A stretch of DNA of 64,000 bases from Epiperipatus broadwayi (lineage: Eukaryota; Onychophora; Udeonychophora; Euonychophora; Peripatidae). The stretch spans positions 3,555,835 through 3,619,834 of the forward strand of contig JAQFVV010006312.1 of assembly GCA_028023455.1 (NCBI GenBank), written 5' to 3'. A program made the position numbers and the translations under genes. The notes under the pieces were generated by a model. That model did not search any database. It saw nothing but the letters and a program-made list of their open reading frames with translations, and was not told the DNA's origin. The stretch's first letter is position 1; each line of letters opens with the position of its first letter. Positions 11,301-24,246 of the stretch are shown one piece after another.

Positions 11301-14079
11301 CTCTCACTCATTGAATTCCATTAAATATTTATAATAGTGTTAGTAATATTTAGAAGTTATAACTGATTACTTCAAATAGATATTTACCTCTGGGTTATTC
11401 TGTTCTTGCTCATTCTGGATGAATACTATTTTAAAATTCATGTTTCTTTTGCAATGCTAGCTGTGTGCAATTCATTTAAAATTTATAAATTGTCCCTTCA
11501 CATAAGATATTTGATTGAGCCAAGATTTGATATTATTTATTTACATTAATTACCCTATAGATCTCATGTTTCTCTGCTGTGTCTCTGGGACCAGAATGAA
11601 TAAAATTTCATGTTATCATCAGAAGTGTTGTTTATAATGTTATAGTTTTAGAGAAGAGCAAATAGGGCAGAATTCATGATTGCTCCTGACCTGTGTATCT
11701 CGGGCATGAGTGGATTTAGGGTACTTTTGCTTAGATTCTAAACCTTGTTAAATAAACATACAATTCTGACCGGTACAATATATATTAATATTTAATAATA
11801 ATAGTGTAAAACCAGTGTAGAAATCATCATGAATTTTAAAAGGCCCTCACAAAAAAATCAAGTTTTAAATTAACCCTTGATTTGATTGCTTTGAATAGAT
11901 TCATACACAGTTCTAACTTGCTCTAATTCCTGCAGTTTTTATGTTAGCATTTTTAGGTTTATTTTAAAGCTTAAAAAGTACTATAATATGCTGCTCTCTC
12001 ATAAATTATTTTACAAGTAAAAAAAGTCAATAATATAGGTGTTCTAAGTTAGAACAAAAAGTGAAGCCACACCTTTGTAAATTATGATTAGTTGCTTCAA
12101 TTTGCTTCGATTTTTGCCAAAGGAAAATCACCTGTCAATAATTTTCATCACTCCAACTTATGTTTTGACTTTGAAAATGAAAATTAATGTCTTAGAATGA
12201 TTTTTTTTTTTATTTTTCTTATATATTATGAATTATTTTCATAAAATATACTGAAAATATAGTTATTTTACAAAAATAGTAAGATTCTAATAAAAAAATG
12301 TATATGTTTACACAAACGTAAATTGAAAAAGAAACCAGAGCTAACAACAATTTTTACATCTGTCAACAGTTTAAATTGCCTCAAGCTCTTTATTTGATTT
12401 TCAAACCAAAATTAATAATTTAGAGTATTTTTCTGGCATTTACTTACATATTGTAATGTATTTTGGTAAAATATAGTTATTTTTTTTAAAAAATAGTAAG
12501 ATTTTAGCAAAAAATTATTTACTTTTTCCAACATAAATTGAGAAAAAAAGTTGATGATGTATGCAACATTTTCTAATTGGTTAAAAACATTGTTTTTAAA
12601 TTTCCCACTATAAAATATTTTTAGAAGTGTAAATAAAAAATTGTTTTTGAAAAAACTTTCGTTCACTTTCATAATCTGACAAATTATTAATATACTTTTT
12701 ACAAATGAAACTAAAATGAATATAATATTAAAAGATAAATATATTTTTATTGCTGATTCTGTAATTGACCAATCAAAAGTTTAGAGTTTTAAATCACTCA
12801 GCCAACTAGATTTGCAATCAATCATAGGGTTAATCTAAAAATATTCTTCAAGTAATTTTACAAATGATCTCAAAATGGATTATAAAAACTAAATCCATTA
12901 AATACATAAAAGCAGGACTAAAATGCTTTGACCTTGCCATATGGTCAGTTATACTGATCTCTCATAAAAAAATAGCAAAATATTTCAATAAATGGCTGTA
13001 AAAATGCAATTTAAATAAAAATGACATCAATTTATCTCAGCAAAATGTTTCATGCCAAAATATGTGTAATTCAAAATAATTAATAGTAATTATTATGATA
13101 TTTATCTAAAGTTGATAATATAAATGTATGGGTGCAAGAAATTTGGTATTTTTAAATAAAATTGAAGCTACCAATAGCTGAAATTAAACTATAATTGTAG
13201 CACTATGAAGCCAAACAAAGTGATTCAAGAGATCAAGATAAAAAAGTTAACATTTTTTTTTAATTTTGTCTATATGTATCTTTTAATTTGAATTTCATTT
13301 TAAAAATATGCTTCTAAAACAATAAAAACTTTAAAAAATTAGTAAACACATTTTAAAAAGTTGAATAATTTTAAATTTATTATGGTTATAATTTACATTT
13401 TTAAAAACAACTTATGACTGAGTCAAAAGTCTGTTTGAAATATAAAAAATAAGAATTCAAATTAACTTAAATCTTTTCTTTCTTGACAACCTAATGTAAA
13501 AAAGTTTTATTTCACCCTATCATGTATGAATAAATTTAAAATATTACTTTTTTTATTATACCTGTTATCTGTGAACAAAAATGAAAACTAAAATATAAAT
13601 TCTTTTTTTTTTTTTTTGAAACTAAAACAATATTAGTTCATAACAATACTAGATTGAACAAAGTGGACAAATTGTCACAGTGAATTCAAATCCAAAATGA
13701 AAAAATATTTTTAAAACAATCTAAACAAAACTTTCCTGCAGATAAAAGTGGGAAAAAATCACTGAGTAAATTATAAGATAATTAATGATGTGGGAGAGAA
13801 AAAAAATTCCAAATTAAATTATTTACAAAAATATGAAAAGCAAATAAAGATAAACAAATATGATTAAAAGTAAAATACAGATAAATATAATAATTACAAA
13901 ATAAAAATAAATTAATTTAATTCAAATGTTAGTTGACTAATTTTTAATTAAAAAAAAAACATTACAGGTATATGTAATAACAATTGAACTAAAAATGGCA
14001 GTATGCATTAGTGAAAAAAATGATATAATGATAAAATAGAAAAAATAATAAAAATAATTTCATGAAAATAATAAACACT
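8362..14079. other. AT-rich stretch without a supportable gene
   Basis: No coding exon is supported. Around 9430-9660 and 9900-10200 the composition is less extreme with some CpGs (for example CCATCGCTGC, GTTCGCTCGG), which could mark a regulatory or untranslated segment. An 87-codon open frame at 10715-10978 has no recognisable motif. A diverged tandem duplication lies at 12165-12555. The remainder is simple A/T-rich sequence. Confidence 0.5.
12165..12555 (+). repeat. Diverged tandem duplication (about 220-bp spacing)
   Basis: The segment at about 12165-12335 and the one at about 12392-12555 align in the same orientation. Shared anchors include AAAATATAGTTATTTT followed by AAAATAGTAAGATT, and then AAATTGA flanked by A-runs. 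The copies differ at many positions, so this is old. It is low-complexity DNA and part of the match may be compositional. Confidence 0.45.
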
Positions 14080-14670
14080 GTGTTTTCCTGAAGATTGGTG
14101 ATGATGGCATTTTGAATATGATAATATATTGGACTATATCCATCACCTATCTCTAAATGTTGAATTTCTAGAAAATTTAAACTTTACTAGAACTTTTCCA
14201 AATACAAGAAACTATTAGTAATTACATACAAAGACAACACAGGTTAGTAGATTACCCAACATTTTGAGTGGTATTATACTCCACTCTAGTTGAGGTCTTT
14301 CTAGCTTGACCAGTGGTAATGCTATCATAGAATCATCATCATCAAATTCACACTGTTGCCTTAAAATCAGAATTACAAAAAATCTAAAGGTATAGGTTGG
14401 ATAGAGTGTTGCCTTAAAATATGATATTGAAGAATGTAAAAATGTATGTTTGATTTCTATGCTATCATTGTTACTAGACAAGCCAACATCACCTGAAGAA
14501 GTACAGAAACTAATACCATTCCAAATGTTATGTAATATACTAACCTGTGATATTTTTATGTATTACTGCTACCAGTTGTTAGCATTTGGAAAAGTTTAAA
14601 TAAATTTTAGAATTTTCTAGACATTTAACATTTAATGATAGATGATGGAAATAAGCTATCATCTATATTA
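14080..14670. mobile_element. Foldback element, same family as 60515-60910
   Basis: The outer arms (about 14080-14270 and 14500-14665) are inverted, imperfect copies of each other. They share CTAGAAAATT, ACTTTTCCAAAT, ACAGGTTAGTA and CAACATTTTGAGTGGTATTA-like segments. The left edge (TTTTCCTGAAGATTGGTGATGATGG) and the centre (CTTGACCAGTGGTAATG) match the element at 60.5-60.9 kb, which makes this a real family. A minus-strand open frame of 88 codons across the centre is a by-product. On the plus strand near 14490 the tip contains CTGAAGA followed by a short segment and CCAAATGTTATG, matching the hammerhead-like core discussed in the findings. The element is much diverged. Confidence 0.7.
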
Positions 14671-15039
14671 ATTAAAAAACAAAGATGCCACAAGAAATAA
14701 GAAAATCTGTCATTGCGATGAAATTAATCAATGCACATTTTGATATTACATTTGAATAATAAAATTTCCTGGATAGAAAAAAAATTTTCAGATAATTAGT
14801 CAATATTTGAAATAAAAGATACTATTACAAAAAAAGTAGACAGTGAATTTTCTTTAATAATTTTGATTACTTTTAAAAAAATCCTCTAAAATAAAAATTG
14901 GATTTTAACATTAATTTTAATAATGCTTGATCTTAAACAATTATTAAAAATGTTGAATAGGTGTAGAATAAAAAAAATGTTTAAGTTGGAAGAGCAATTT
15001 TAGAAAACTGGATATATTATAGGAGTGCTAGAACCTATT

Positions 15040-15800
15040 TTTGAGAAATCAATAAAATATTAATTCATTGATTTTGAAAAAGGGTTCAATGTAAAACATA
15101 TTTTTAATTATTTTAAATTAATAGACTAAAAGAGAAGATAGATAATTTTAAAATGTGTGCAACCATCATAAAACATTTGAAATATTAATCAAATATTTTT
15201 TTCAAAGATTAAATAAAATAATTAATGTAGAGAAATTTTTGTTCTGCCTATATTCTGAATTTTATTCGCCACTTATTTAAATCGTCTCTTAATTAATTAA
15301 TGTCATTTTAATGAGTAAGCAGTTAGTTCTAACAGTAATAAGATTTATAAAGTAGATTCTACTGATATAATGGACATGATTCGATACATTAAAAAGATTT
15401 AACAAAATATTGATTTTTATAAATTAAATATTATTAATTTTGGAATGAGAATAAATATTTTTGATTCTAAAGCAATAATTACAAAAGGTGATAATAAAGG
15501 ATTAAATCTCAGATGAACATGAAGGTTAGAGCAGGCTAATATTTTTAAATATTTATTGAATTGATTGTCTAATGAAAAAAAATAAATTAAATATATTTTA
15601 ATTAAAATAGAGAGTTTTAATGCAATATTAATATTTTATTTAAAAAAGCTTTGTAAATGATTAGTTTAATTCAAACATAATTTTAACATTAAAGATTCTT
15701 AACTATTAAAAGAAAAAGAAATAAAGGTACTGTTGGTTTTGTAATTTTGCATTCGGAAAAAATAAAAAAAATAGATAAGTATAATTTGCAAGTATAAGTA
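15040..15800 (+). pseudogene. Highly decayed RTE-like LINE reverse transcriptase
   Basis: With several frameshifts and stops the plus strand still reads FIDFEKGFN (reverse transcriptase motif A, usually F.DYEKAFD) near 15066. It then reads a stretch like MDMIRYIKK...NIDFYKLNI near 15370-15440 (the region after the catalytic YADD, ending GLKIN), and QANIFKYLLN near 15535 (the FKYLGS motif). This motif order is that of RTE-clade elements, as in the better-preserved copy at 37.1-40.25 kb. The catalytic Asp-Asp motif is not recognisable. Boundaries are approximate; this is a dead fragment. Confidence 0.55.
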
Positions 15801-16479
15801 AATATTAAAAAGAATAAAGAAAATTATTTATTTAAAAATTGTAAAATAGAAAAGAAAATCGAATTAGATGATTAATTGAAGACAAATATATAATAAAAAA
15901 TAGTAAAAGTTTGTAGGAATTAAAATAAAATAAAAATATAAAACAAAGTTTATTTATAATTAAAAAAGTAAAATAGCTGTAAATGCCTAATCTGAAATGT
16001 AGTACTACACATAAAAAAATTTGTGAATTGGATGGGCAATATTTTCTGTTTTGTCAGATGAATAACATAAATATATTATAGATGAATCTACCATCGCTAA
16101 TGTTGGAATGGTGTTTGCTTTTATTCGAAAGGCTTAACTATTTATTTACTTTATTATGCAGTTAAATTTTCTGACCTTCTAAGAATAGTATTAGATTTAG
16201 GGGATTCATTGACATTTTTAGACTATTGGAAAAGCCTTTACACATCATTGAACTATTTAAGACTTAATATACCATAACCAAATGATTTATTGTATAACAG
16301 TTCATAAAAAGTTTAAAGACCACAAATGGCATTAAAGTGTATTTATCTATGTGTGATAATTACATACAAAATAATATATATATATATATATATTTAATTC
16401 AAAACTGCTTAACACTATACTAGTAATAAACAAAATACAAAAACATAAAACAATACAATACTAGATAAAAATTCAAACA
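15801..16479. other. AT-rich stretch, no gene seen
   Basis: A-rich plus strand to about 16000, which may be the degraded 3' part of the LINE relic to its left. An (AT)n run lies at about 16370-16393. No coding or structural signal is supported. Confidence 0.5.
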
Positions 16480-17245
16480 TTACCAAAATCTTTACATGAC
16501 CATCATTCCATGGTTTTGTCTACTAAACAAATAGACCTTCTCAAATGAAAATCAAACTAAAGAAGCAACATAAATATACAAAACAAACAAACCTTCCCAT
16601 AATTCATTTTAAAAGCCAATTTCCTTCAATATCAAAAGATGTCTTCATAAGATTTATAGCCTCAGATTTAAGAAGTTTTTTTTTCTGTTATTTTTTATGA
16701 AAAGAATGAATTAAAGAGAAAAATAAATGAAACTTTAATGATAAAACTTCTCAAATCTGAAGCTATCAATCTTATGAAGACATCTTTTGATATAAAGGGA
16801 AGTTGATTTTTGAAATGAATTATGGGAAGGTTTGTTTGTTTTGTATATAGTTGCTTCTTTAGTTTGATTTTCACTTGAGAGTGCCAATTTGTTTAGTATA
16901 GTGGTAGTCAACCTGGTTTCTACCACCCACTAGTGGGCATTCCAGCCTTCATGGTGGGTGGTATGGGTTTTGTCAGACACTGAAGCACTTTATTTTTATA
17001 AATTTAATTTACTTTTTTAAAAAAATCATAGAGATTTATATGCTTTAGATTGCTGCAACTCTGCTTTATAAATTTTATAAAGTTACTTCCTACCTTATAA
17101 ATCACCATTACTGTGGAACCAGTGGGTGGTTAGAAAATTTTACTACTAACAGAGATACAAAAGTAGGCAGTAGGTATACAAAGGTTGATTACCCCTGATT
17201 TAGTATATAAAACCATGGTCATGTAAGGATTTTAGTAAAGTGTGC
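16480..17245. mobile_element. Large palindromic (foldback) element, right arm split by another element
   Basis: The left arm at about 16480-16685 and the right arm at about 16737-16898 plus 17198-17245 are inverted copies with roughly 90% identity by eye. Matching anchors are AAATCTTTACATGACCA / TGGTCATGTAAGGATTTT at the outer ends, AAACAAACAAACCTTCCCAT in the arms, and AAAGATGTCTTCATAAGAT near the centre. The spacer is about 50 A/T-rich bases. The right arm is interrupted exactly at 16899-17197 by a hAT-like element. No coding capacity. Confidence 0.8.
16899..17197. mobile_element. hAT-like non-autonomous transposon (MITE), 299 bp
   Basis: The ends are TAGTGGTAGTCAACC at the left and GGTTGATTACCCCTG at the right, imperfect terminal inverted repeats of the CAGGGGTNNTCAACC type common in hAT elements. 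It is flanked by GTTTAGTA (16891-16898) and ATTTAGTA (17198-17205), a 7-of-8 match to an 8-bp target-site duplication, the length typical of hAT. Inside are GTGGGTGG-type repeats and no open frame. Removing it restores the arm of the surrounding palindrome, which confirms the boundaries. Confidence 0.85.
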
Positions 17246-18628
17246 TTAAAATAAAATCTGAGTTAATTTTATATTTTGTTTTAAAAAGATAAAGAAACTA
17301 ATTTATTTTAATTAAATATTTTTTTTTAAGTTGTGTTAATTTAGAAAAGTTTAATAAAAATTGTTTATTTGATTACTAAGTGAAATTCTTTGAAAACTGT
17401 TTTCTTTTCTTATGCTTTGTTTAATGTTTTGAATAGGTCTTAAAATGTGAATTTAACATGTTTTTAGGGATTTTGTAAGCTAATTGTTATTTGTAAACAT
17501 GTTCGTTACAGACTTAAAAAATTTTGGAAATGTGGATGATCAGAAATAATTACTGGCTTATTTTAATTAGAAAAAAGAATGTTTTGCAAGATTGACAATG
17601 ATATAAATAATCATACAAAATATTTTTGTCTTTGTATTGTAAACATGGATTACAAGAAATCTCAACAGGGAATTGAAAAGACCAAGATGCATTCCTAATT
17701 ATCACTAAAGAACTTTATTCCTGGAGTATGAAGGCCATAACTATCAGAATGTCAAATCCTGCTTGCTGAATTAAATTCAATAATATGCTAACTATTTGTC
17801 ACATATATCAATTGCAGCTACTTCTCAACAATGACAGTTTTAATGGAAACTCCACCTGGAAGCTTTCAACCAGATTGTAACTAGTATTTGAAAATTGTAA
17901 TGAAAAGATTTTACCTGTAGATGACCATAGAGCTATCTTTTTAAAAACACGCATACATAAATGTAATTCCCCTTTTGTAGATAAACAATATCTTCTCAGC
18001 CATATCATGGACTTAAGTTAATCAATTAATTTACTTTATAAATAATTTATTTAACTTTTAAAATGATTTATTTAACTTTTAAAATGTTATCAATGAGTCA
18101 GTTATATCTAGAGATATTACTCAATTTAGAAATAATTTTGTTATTTTAATTATTTCTGTATTTATTTTATTTATTTTTCATGTTAATTTATTTATATTTG
18201 TAATACGATTTTTTAGAGGATTTAAAACTGTAGCATGATTTCAATTTTTCTTAGGTACCGTTGCTATTGAAAATTTTTCATTATCCTTGATGAACTTTTT
18301 TTAAAATTTAGTATATGTCTTTTAAATATTTAAGATAAAAGAAAAGCAGTTTTGTTTCTTACATTTTTTTTATCTTCGTAAAGAGTTTTAGGTGATGAAT
18401 ATAGTTTAAAATAACATTTAATTTAAATAAATAGTAACTCAATCTTTCTCTATGAACAAGAGGTAATTTTAGATATTTATTTATAATAATATAAGCTGGG
18501 TAGGCATTTATAGTCAAGATCCTCATAAGTATATTCACATATAATTCGTCTGATGAGATATTCTAGTCTGTAAGCCTAGTGGCATCCTCTGGTGTTGAAT
18601 ATTGATGTAAATACTTTATCTTGCAATA
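17246..18628. other. AT-rich stretch, no gene seen
   Basis: A less AT-rich segment at about 17640-18010 contains a 66-codon minus-strand open frame (17808-18008) with no recognisable domain and no good splice context; I do not annotate it as a gene. A short tandem repeat of ATTTATTTAACTTTTAAAATG lies at about 18040-18085. Confidence 0.45.
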
Positions 18629-18719
<91 letters not shown>

Positions 18720-18780
18720 GTTGTTGTTGTTGTTGTTATTGTGCTTCTTATTATTATTTTTATTATTATTACTATTATTC
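18629..18780 (+). repeat. (TTA)n microsatellite with a (GTT)n patch
   Basis: About 90 bases of pure TTA repeats (18629-18718), then six GTT/TTG units, a short interruption, and more TTA-like units. The long poly-Leu, poly-Ile and poly-Asn open frames here are by-products of the repeat. Confidence 0.95.
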
Positions 18781-19229
18781 AACAATATACTTTATTAACC
18801 AAAAGATGTGTTACATAGGTTTTATAAATATTTTATAAGTGTTTTGCCATGATACAAAGACATTTCAAGTATAATGATTGTATGTTATTATATAAATTTG
18901 ATTAACATTACTGATTACAGTACAATTATATGAACATTGGTAATTGTATATAATTGTTTTTAACGATACTTTTTTTTGTATAACATAGTATTGTATATAT
19001 AAAAAAGGAAATGTTCATAACCTGTGAATGAAAGTTCATGTGCCTTGTGCTTGACAAGTCCAAGCCTTCTGTGATATGGAACTATTATATTGAGGGTCTG
19101 GAACATAGTTTTTTTACTTAGCTAACTGTATTATGAAGGAAATAAATTGTCTTTGATGGTTGTTAGTACTGCATACTGTAGTTATGGCTACTTATAGGTT
19201 GGACTGCTCTCTAATGAGGGACCAGATTC

Positions 19230-21480
19230 CTGAAAAAAAATGTCCATTAGAAGATCTATGTTGATATCGCATGCTTTTAGCTGGTGTAATTTATGGATAA
19301 AGGTAGATGGATGTCTCCTAGTGTTGTTTCATAACAAGAAGGTGCAATGGGTACACCAGAAGGCAAACAGGGTGATGTACCACAGGAATAATTAATTTTT
19401 GGAAGAACTGGGTATGGTGGATGGAAGTAGTGGACTGCCTGTATGCATTTAACATAATTTGCCATGTGAATGTTTGTGCTTGGCAGTTATTGAGAAGATA
19501 TAGTTGAGTCTCATTGGATTCTTGTCATAGCCCACAGAATGGGACATTATTTTTGTACAGACAATGATACCACAGAAAAGGGGATGTTAGAAGCACCTGC
19601 ATGTTAAGTCTAATTAGGAAGTCAAAAAAAAAAAACTTTTGTTGTAGTGATCATTTTTTAAGTTGGTGAAGAAGGGCGATGGATGTTTATTCCAAGCATG
19701 GGGAGAGGGTAATCATTTTTAAAAGTTTGGATAAAACAGGTTATATATTTGGCAGTAAGTATACATGGAATAATGAGAGAGTCTGATTTGGTGATGTGTT
19801 AGGTAAGATGTTGAAGGATGAGGTATGTCTGTAGGTTACTTTCAGCAATTACTGGAGGTTTTGGAATTGATTGATAATAACTGCTATTAACATAATGTTT
19901 TTTTTTGTTTTTAGAATACCTGAATGCCGTGCAGGCCTAGGCCATTGTACAAAGATTGGTGGTTGAGCCATTTTATGGATATTAATATGAAATTTTTCAA
20001 GCCCAAGGCAATTTGTTGCACATGGAATTGATGGCAGAAATGAACATCTTTGAAAATTTGCTAATAGTTGCATAGTATCTGACTTTTGTCATAGCAAGAG
20101 TATTGAACAGGTGTGTATCTTGAAGAAAAATGATAGATATGTCTTGTAAAGTGAATTGGTATATTTTTCATTACAGAATCTTGTATCATTTGTATTGTGA
20201 GTCTCATATCAAGGGAGCCTTGGGTTTTCATTGAAAATTTGGAAACATGATTTCTTTGTGAATAGAGTCCATGCAGCAATTTTTTGGGTTGAAAGTGCAG
20301 TTTGTAGGCTTTCGGCTTTTGAATAGTCATTATAAATGGTTTGTAATATGGGAAGTTGTTCCTGAGAAGGCATGAAGACAATAATGTCATCCATGTAGAC
20401 TATGCAGGGAATGTATTACTGGGTATGTGGAAATTTTGATTCCCATAATTTTATTCAGTATTTGTTGTAAAGGCTGATTTATGTAGAGTGTAAAAACTAA
20501 TGAGCTTAGAGGTGATCCTTGTGAGATTGATTAAGTGAGATTGAAGGATTGAGAATTTCTAACATTAAGAGTGATGTGCACTCACAATTCAGAAGTAGGT
20601 TGGTGATTATGTATAACAGTGTAGTTGGGATGATAGTGTTAGTGAGCATTTGAAGAAGTAAATTAATTAAGATAGAATTAAAAGTTACTTTGTGTCAAGC
20701 TGGACTGCAATGGGTCTGTGTTTTAATTTTTTTGAACTGAGCTTAGAATTGTCATAAATATGGGTGCTTCTTGGTTGTCAGAAGAGTTTTTTTTGGTAAA
20801 CTGTAGATGTGATAATGGAAGTATATGTGGTTCAACATAGTCTTTGATTACTTTTCAAGTATTTTTATGGCCAATGGGCCCAATAAGGTTTGTTAGATCA
20901 GATATAGCTCAGTTGTTTTAATGACACACACAATGGCAATTGGATACAAACCTTTTACACTGAATATCCTTTGGGATAGGATATTGGACAGAACATAAAT
21001 ATACAGTATAGTGACATATTTAATGTGAATGCAGAAATTCCATGAGGTCCAAGGTGACAAGCAGTTTCAATAGTGGCAATTTTGGCAGTAATTTGTCTGA
21101 TTTGGAAAGGCATAGTAGTTTCTAGTAATCTAAAACAGTGTATTGATGGAGTGAATACAACATGGGTCTAAAATTTATTTTTAAAATACCTATATATAAG
21201 GTGGATCATATTGTGAGCAGTACATACACCTATTGCAAAAGTGCCATAGGGATCCTTGATGAAGATGGATTATCAGTGCCCAAAATATGTATACTTTTGT
21301 TCATGTGTGTTGCTGGATTAAGCAGATTTTTTTGATTGCAAGATAGTCTTCAACTGTTTGCAGACATGATGGTAAGCTTCAGGGAGCCTAATTAATTATT
21401 GGTGTCTTTGGTGAATGGGATTAGTAGTAACAATTTGTTTATGTAACTCATCAGTCAATGTTAGAAGCTGCAGAGGTGAG
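19230..21480 (-). pseudogene. L1/Tx1-like LINE reverse transcriptase remnant
   Basis: Reading the minus strand with frameshifts gives the motif order of an L1/Tx1-type reverse transcriptase. Near 21060 there is HLGPHGISAF (family APGPDGI..EF). Near 20690 there is LDTK followed by a degraded KAFDS-like motif A. At about 20480-20530 SQGSPLSSLVFTLYI matches the QG.PLSPLLF.LYI motif B. At 20370-20410 IVYMDDIIVFMPS carries the catalytic Asp pair (motif C, YMDD) in the family context. Further downstream near 19980-20040 is the thumb/connection-like CLGLEKFHINI..MAQ..IFVQW. Many stops and at least three frame changes mean it is inactive. The 5' endonuclease part is not seen. It is bordered by ordinary AT-rich DNA. 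Confidence 0.75.
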
Positions 21481-24246
21481 AGGGGGCAACATGTTAAGTG
21501 TTGTCTATTAAATGATAATATGTATATAAGGGCAAAATACTTCTGAACTAGATTTATAGCTATTTGGTGTTATTCTTTTTATTTTTTTTAGAAAATCTTG
21601 ATAAGTTTCAAAAAGTTTTTGCATACAAAGTTCAAAACTTGTGTATTATTACACAATTTTTTAATTTTGTATGTAAATATCTCCTGAAACTTATGAATGA
21701 ATATTTGCTAAAAAAAAATAAAAGCAATAAAGTGATCTATGATATGAATGGAAAAATAAAACATTAATTTAATAATAAAAAAAAAGAGTAATAATGCCTA
21801 TAATGTAACAAAATCAAACCAGTTTATGCATAAAAGGTAAATTTAATGCCATAAGAGAGAAAAATACCTTAAAATAATTTAAAATTATATCTTTTATATA
21901 TATATAATAAGTAAGATCTTATTGATAGCAATTAAAGACCACTCACTTCTGTATCAAATTAATTTTGAATTCAATGTATTTAGCATTAACACTCAAATTG
22001 ATGATAAGATCATTTCTTCCACTGATTCTGTCTTTAAAAACGATTTACTTTTTTAGATTAAAGAGATAAGATTTTAAAAAAAAGTATAAGTACAGTATAC
22101 AGAAAATGAATATCAATCTGCCATGAAAGATAGAATATTGTTCAATAAAGCAAACTGTAATTCATTAGATAATGCAGTGATAATTTTCATTTATACATAC
22201 AATTTATATATATAAAAAAACATCGTTTATGGTCACTTTCTGGATATTGGAGACCAATTATTTCTGTCCATTTTGTCTACTATTCAAAGCAATTGAAGAA
22301 AGATCAAACCTATCAATCTGCAGATAATTTTTAAACTTTTTTATAGACATTTAACAGCATGGTGTTCTGGAAATATGGTCATTGTACAATGCTTTGGTGA
22401 ATCCCATAATAATGCATGAAACAATAATTTGCATTTTCTTTTAATACAGCTCATATAAACCATTTATCAGTTTTATGAAAGTTTATGGTTTTTGTATATT
22501 AATAGAACTTCTCATTTTTAAAACTGAAATAATGTTTAATAGGTTTAAATGCAAATCAGAAATTTTTCATGAATTTTAGATTATAGAAATGTTTCTATAT
22601 TTTAAGAAGTATTGATTAATAATATAATTTACATAATCTTTATTCTTTTTAAGAAATCTGCAAAGTTTGGAAAAATAGCATAAACTAACCAACAATATCG
22701 TGCCTTTTCAATTATACTGTTTATTAATCTATGTGTTTATTAAATAATTAAAAACTTTTCTTTAATATGCATTGAATTGTGTTTTTCAGAGTAAGATTAG
22801 TTGCTACATTACATTTGAACATTTTGATTTTAATATTATGTATTATAGCATTGTGAATTTTCTATTGTTAATTAAATTATTTTTCTTAACAATGGAATTT
22901 ATAATGTTTTGATTATCTTTCTAGAATTGTTTAGACATTAGAATACATTATGTCATGGGAGGTCTTTTATTTATTTATTTTGCTAACTGTATGACTTAGA
23001 TTTTGTTATTTTGGGAAAGTATTATCCCATGGGACAGTATTATCCCACATATGGAAAATGTTTAATTGAAAAAAAAAACTATATATATATTATAATTATA
23101 GGAATATATAAGCCAGATATTTTATTTAGAAGGCTGCCGATATAATAGCAAAATTATTCTATTTACCCTGATTCGTCTGAGTGTTGTTGGTTTTTTTTTT
23201 TTGGCTAAAATACAATATTTTTTCAATTTTTTTTTATTATTATTAAACGTTATTCTCATATTAATCTAACATTCTTATCCCTACTTGGTATTAAAATCAG
23301 TTACAATTGAAAAAAAAAAAAAACACTTTTCGGTTAAATAAATTCTTATCATTTCTATTAAATTGTTGAAATATATATATATTTCTTATCCTAAAATGTT
23401 TTAGAGTTGATATTGTTGAGTAGGTTTTGTGATAGTTTTTATAATAATATAATAACAACAATAATTGTAGTATAATTTGATCAACTAAATTTAAAACCTA
23501 ATAATAACAGTAAAATCTAAAAATATCCAATTAAAGTTATTGAATTATTAATGTTAATTAGCAATTAAACAGTTTTATAATTTTTACAAGGTGTCACTCT
23601 CTTAAATTAAAAAGAACTTTATAACTTAATAATTTTAATTGACTATTTGTAAATTTTGCTGTTATTATTAAGTTTTAAATTTAGTTGATCAGTGGAAGAA
23701 GAATTTGTTGTCTTCAATAGTCTTCAGGAATGTTCACGGGATTCAGAAACAATAAAAAAAATCCAACACTTTGATAATTATTAATAAATTGTTGACTAGT
23801 TAAACTTTTAATTAATTCTACTTCTCAAAACTTTTTTTAACCAATCACTGACATTACTATTTTTTTTTAAAAAAAAGTAAAGTTGTGAAAATTAAAAAAC
23901 AATGGGCATTTTCCGGAAAACTTTTACCTGTACATTAATTACTTAACATCTTCAATTTTTATAATGTATAATTTACCCACCATATTTTCTCTTTTATTGA
24001 TGAAATATCTTTTGTAATATTGAGCTATATTATCATTTAATTTTTGGAGATCATAATGATTATTTTCTGCTCGCAATTAAACTTCTTTTTGATTATGTAC
24101 TATAAGTAATTATCTGTTACAACATGAACTTTGTGTATTTTATAATTTTTTTTTTTTTCCGTAAACTTCCCAAATGCACATTAAATGTAATTCGCCATTA
24201 ATATTTATAATAAATATATTCTTAATACAATAAACTTTGATGTAAA
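21481..24246. other. AT-rich stretch, no gene seen
   Basis: Simple A/T-rich sequence with a few short (AT)n and poly-A/T tracts. A 67-codon open frame at 21564-21767 is of low-complexity F/L/K/N composition and is not supported. Confidence 0.5.

Noticed and set aside
14215-14481. 88-codon minus-strand open frame
   Set aside because: Runs across the centre of a foldback element and reflects its inverted structure.
17808-18008. 66-codon minus-strand open frame in a slightly less AT-rich patch
   Set aside because: No domain or splice evidence; I could not tell it from chance.
18576-18818. Long poly-Leu, poly-Ile and poly-Asn open frames
   Set aside because: They are reading frames through a (TTA)n microsatellite with no flanking coding context.
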